A DNA stretch of 64,000 nucleotides from Janthinobacterium sp. ROICE36 (lineage in GTDB: Bacteria > Pseudomonadota > Gammaproteobacteria > Burkholderiales > Burkholderiaceae_D). The notes beneath the pieces were generated by a model. The model was given only the letters and a program-made list of their open reading frames with translations, had not been told where the DNA came from and searched no databases. A program made the translations under genes and the position numbers. The DNA lies in contig NZ_PEBS01000029.1 of the NCBI RefSeq assembly GCF_002869965.1, positions 1 to 64,000 of the forward strand. Reading direction: 5' to 3'. The stretch's first letter is position 1. The number at the start of each line of letters is the position of its first letter. Positions 61,735-64,000 of this stretch are shown piece by piece.

Positions 61735-63122
61735 TCAGTCGGGCGACGGCAGCGGCGGTGAGCGCACCTGCTGCCATTGCCGCATGCGCTGCTGCGCCTC
61801 TTGCAGCTGTGCCGGCTCCAGCCTGGCGCCAGCCGCTTCCCTGGCCCTGGTCGCCCCGCTATCGCCGCCCTCGGCCGCCAGCGCCAGCCACATGTAGCCG
61901 CCAAGCAAATCCTTCTCCACGCCGCGCCCGCTGGTATACATGCCACCCAGGTTGTACTGCGCCAGCGCATGGCCCTGGCCGGCCGCGCGCGCATACCATT
62001 GCACGGCCAGGCCATCGTCTTGCGGCACGCCATGGCCGTTCGCATACATGACGCCCAGATTGTTTTGCGCGCTGGCGTCGCCCTGTTCGGCCGCCGTGCG
62101 GTAGCAGCGGACGGCGCACACATCGTCGCGTTCCACGCCCTGGCCATTGGCATACATCACGCCCAGGTTGAACTGCGCATTCGACGCGCCCTGGGCCGCT
62201 GCCCTGGCATACCAGTCCAATGCCTGGCGCAAGTCGCGGGCGATGCCGCGCCCGCCCGCAAACATGCCGCCCAGATTGTATTGCGCCATGCAATGCCCCT
62301 GCAGGGCGGCGCGCCGGTACCAGACGAGGGCGCGCGCCGCGTCCTGGTCCACGCCCTGGCCGCGCGCCAGCATCAGGCCCAGGTTGAACTGGGCGTCGGC
62401 GTCATCCTGCTCGGCCGCCCGCTGCAGCCAGGCATAGGCGCGCAGCTGGTCGGGCACCACGCCCAAGCCCTCCGCATAGGCCACGCCGAGTTGCCGCTGC
62501 GCCACGGCCAGGCCCTGGGCAGCGGCCTGACGGAACCAGGCCAGCGCCTGCGCATCGCTTTGCGCCACGCCCTGGCCGCGCTTGTAGACGAGCCCCAGGT
62601 TCAGCTGCGCCTGCGCATCGCCCTGCAAGGCTGCCTTGCGGAACCAGGCCAGGGCCAGCGCATCGTTTTTTTTCGCTCCCACCCCTGGGCATACGCTACA
62701 CCCAGCAAGGATTGCGCACTGGCCACGCCCTGCTCGGAGGCGCGGTAAAACCAGGCCAGGGCCAGCTCGTCGCTCTGCGGCACGCCGCGCCCCTTGCGGT
62801 ACATCTGTCCCAGGTTTTGCTGGGCCGAGGCATCGCCCTGGGCGGCCGCGCGGCGAAACCACAGCACGGCATCCTCGTCGCTCTGCGCCACGCCGCGGCC
62901 GTGGTAATACAGGGCGCCCAGATGGTTCTGCGCGTAAGCCAGCCCTTGCAGCGCGGCCAGGCGTAGCCAGACAAAGGCGCGCGCATCGTCCTGCGCCACG
63001 CCTTCGCCCTTCTTGTACATCAGGCCCAGGTTGAACTGGGCGTAGGCATTGCCCTGCTCGGCAGCCGTGCGGAACCAGATATACGCCTGGTGGCTATCTC
63101 TGGCAGTATGGTGCTTGTCCAT
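61735..63122 (-). pseudogene. SEL1-repeat protein gene with a one-base frameshift
   Basis: Two frames together encode a long SEL1/TPR-like repeat protein of about 460 residues. The N-terminal frame (63122 to about 62670) reads AAEQGNAYAQFNLGLMYKKG and further repeats, and breaks after LLGVAYAQG. The C-terminal frame takes up the same repeat as GVGAKKNDALALAWFRKAA and continues to 61735 through about nine more repeats (AAxQGxxxAQxxLGxxYxxGxGV). One base is missing between, in a region with G4 (62682-62685) and A8 (62666-62673, minus-strand sense). SEL1 proteins are scaffolds or cell-contact and secretion-associated proteins. Whether it is a true mutation, slippage switch or assembly error cannot be told here. 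Confidence 0.85.
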
Positions 63123-63329
63123 GTGCGCCCCCATCCACATTGCGCTTGCCGGCAGCACGCGCAAAACGGCGGACCACGGCGACGAAATCGTGTGTTGCTT
63201 AAATTTTAAATTCGATGCGGGGGAAGGACTTGAGCAGGCTCAAACGAAATAACAAAATCATATCGTTTTGATGAGCCCGCTTCGATGCGAAGCGAGATGT
63301 TGCATGCCCAGACTGGCATGCGGCAGCAA

Positions 63330-63959
63330 TTACCGGCGCGCCGGATGCTTTTGCAGGAATTGCGGCACTTTTGCGGCGGCCAGCTTGTTCAGCGACACCA
63401 GCAGGTCGGCGTCGACGTCGGCGATGCCGTAATTGCTGCGCAAATGGCGAGCAATATGGATCAACACTTGCGCCGCCACTTCCGCATCGGACTCGGCCCT
63501 GTGGGCAGCGCTCTTGAAGGCGATGCCCAGCTGGTTCGACAGCAAGCCCAGCTTGTAGCTGGCCATGCCGGGAAACACGCGGCGCGACAGTTTCAAGGAA
63601 CACACGAGCGACTGGTGCGCGGGCGTCAGGTTCAGCCTGGCGCTTTCCGCGCGCAGGAATTTTTCATCGAAACTGGCATTGTGCGCCGACAAGGCATCGC
63701 TGCCGATGAAGTCCAGCAACTGCGGCACCACCTCGGCCACGGGCGGCGCCTTGTTCACCATCGCCTGCGTGATACCCGTCAAGCCCGTGATGAACGCGGG
63801 AATGCGCGCATTGCAGTTGATCAGGGTCACATAGCGGTCCGTGATCTGCCCGCCTTCAATGCGCAAGGCCGCCACTTCCGTGATGCGGTCGCCCATGTCG
63901 GGTGACAGTCCGGTCGTCTCGAAGTCGATCATGACGATCGGTTTGTCAAACACATTCAT
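63330..63959 (-). CDS. DnaQ-like 3'-5' exonuclease (DEDDh)
   Basis: A 209-residue exonuclease resembling the DNA polymerase III epsilon domain and the PolC-type proofreading fold. The catalytic residues are in VMIDFETTGLSP (Asp, Glu), HNASFDEKFL (Asp) and HRAESDAEVA (His, Asp). The short length and the absence of a polymerase-binding tail suggest a stand-alone nuclease in repair or RNA/DNA trimming. The ATG at 63959 is used. The gap between it and the SEL1 gene (63123-63329) contains no gene. Confidence 0.9.
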   Translation of the reverse strand: MNVFDKPIVMIDFETTGLSPDMGDRITEVAALRIEGGQITDRYVTLINCNARIPAFITGLTGITQAMVNKAPPVAEVVPQLLDFIGSDALSAHNASFDEKFLRAESARLNLTPAHQSLVCSLKLSRRVFPGMASYKLGLLSNQLGIAFKSAAHRAESDAEVAAQVLIHIARHLRSNYGIADVDADLLVSLNKLAAAKVPQFLQKHPARR

Positions 63960-64000
63960 GAAGTAAGGCTCTTTCTGCGATGCTGCGGTGGGCCAGCTTA

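Noticed and set aside
63199-63603. A 134-codon minus-strand frame at the end of the exonuclease gene
   Set aside because: It overlaps the exonuclease reading frame on the same strand in another phase and shows no recognisable features.

Overview
The window looks like a chromosomal segment of a high-GC betaproteobacterium, most likely Oxalobacteraceae close to Janthinobacterium (inference). The support is the tRNA-Leu / tig-clpP-clpX-lon-hupB / ppiD order, the hpnCDE squalene genes, the thrC-moeA-moaD run, and codon usage with G or C at most third positions. Only the first 1.3 kb is clearly foreign: an insertion-sequence end followed by an AT-rich reading frame.

Layout. 1-1220: right end of an IS and an AT-rich orphan ORF that stays open into the IS end. 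1357-13887: purL, a GGDEF protein, a receiver-TPR protein, a small conserved-looking protein, a LysE exporter with a MocR regulator, and a zinc alcohol dehydrogenase divergent from an AraC regulator. 13869-20598: a fused 5-oxoprolinase/hydantoinase, the NAD(P)H-hydrate repair enzyme, and an ABC ATPase divergent from the TesA lipase. 20679-30789: the proteostasis block, all on the minus strand: tRNA-Leu, trigger factor, ClpP, ClpX, Lon, HU, two tRNA-Asp genes, PpiD. 30975-35230: an RND efflux pair. 35523-38656: hpnC, hpnD and hpnE, making squalene. 38787-42219: small membrane and envelope proteins and a BaiN-like flavoprotein. 42262-45264: thrC, moeA, moaD. 45552-46292: a small ABC-type ATPase. 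46428-50896: kbl-tdh-sdaA for threonine and serine breakdown, divergent from an XRE-cupin regulator.

The most interesting part is 51069-56231, a tightly packed five-gene operon matching the families named after Salmonella STM4015, STM4014, STM4013, STM4012 and STM4011: a leucine-rich-repeat protein, an ATP-grasp-like protein, an alkaline-phosphatase/sulfatase-fold hydrolase, a HemN-like radical SAM enzyme and a second radical SAM enzyme with an extra cysteine cluster. Its product is not known to me. The gene content suggests an uncharacterised biosynthetic or protein/peptide-modifying pathway.

56247-63959: a secreted prolyl oligopeptidase, an EAL-CBS-GGDEF protein, a two-gene unit with a DUF4262 protein, a SEL1-repeat gene broken by a one-base frameshift, and a DnaQ-like exonuclease. 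Other points of note are a candidate small RNA or attenuator just upstream of ppiD, a 21-bp-spaced direct repeat in the adh/araC promoter, a receiver domain with Glu at the phospho-Asp position, and an 11-G tract before hpnC. Starts were chosen by eye from family alignments held in memory and from ribosome-binding sites, so they can be off by a few codons.
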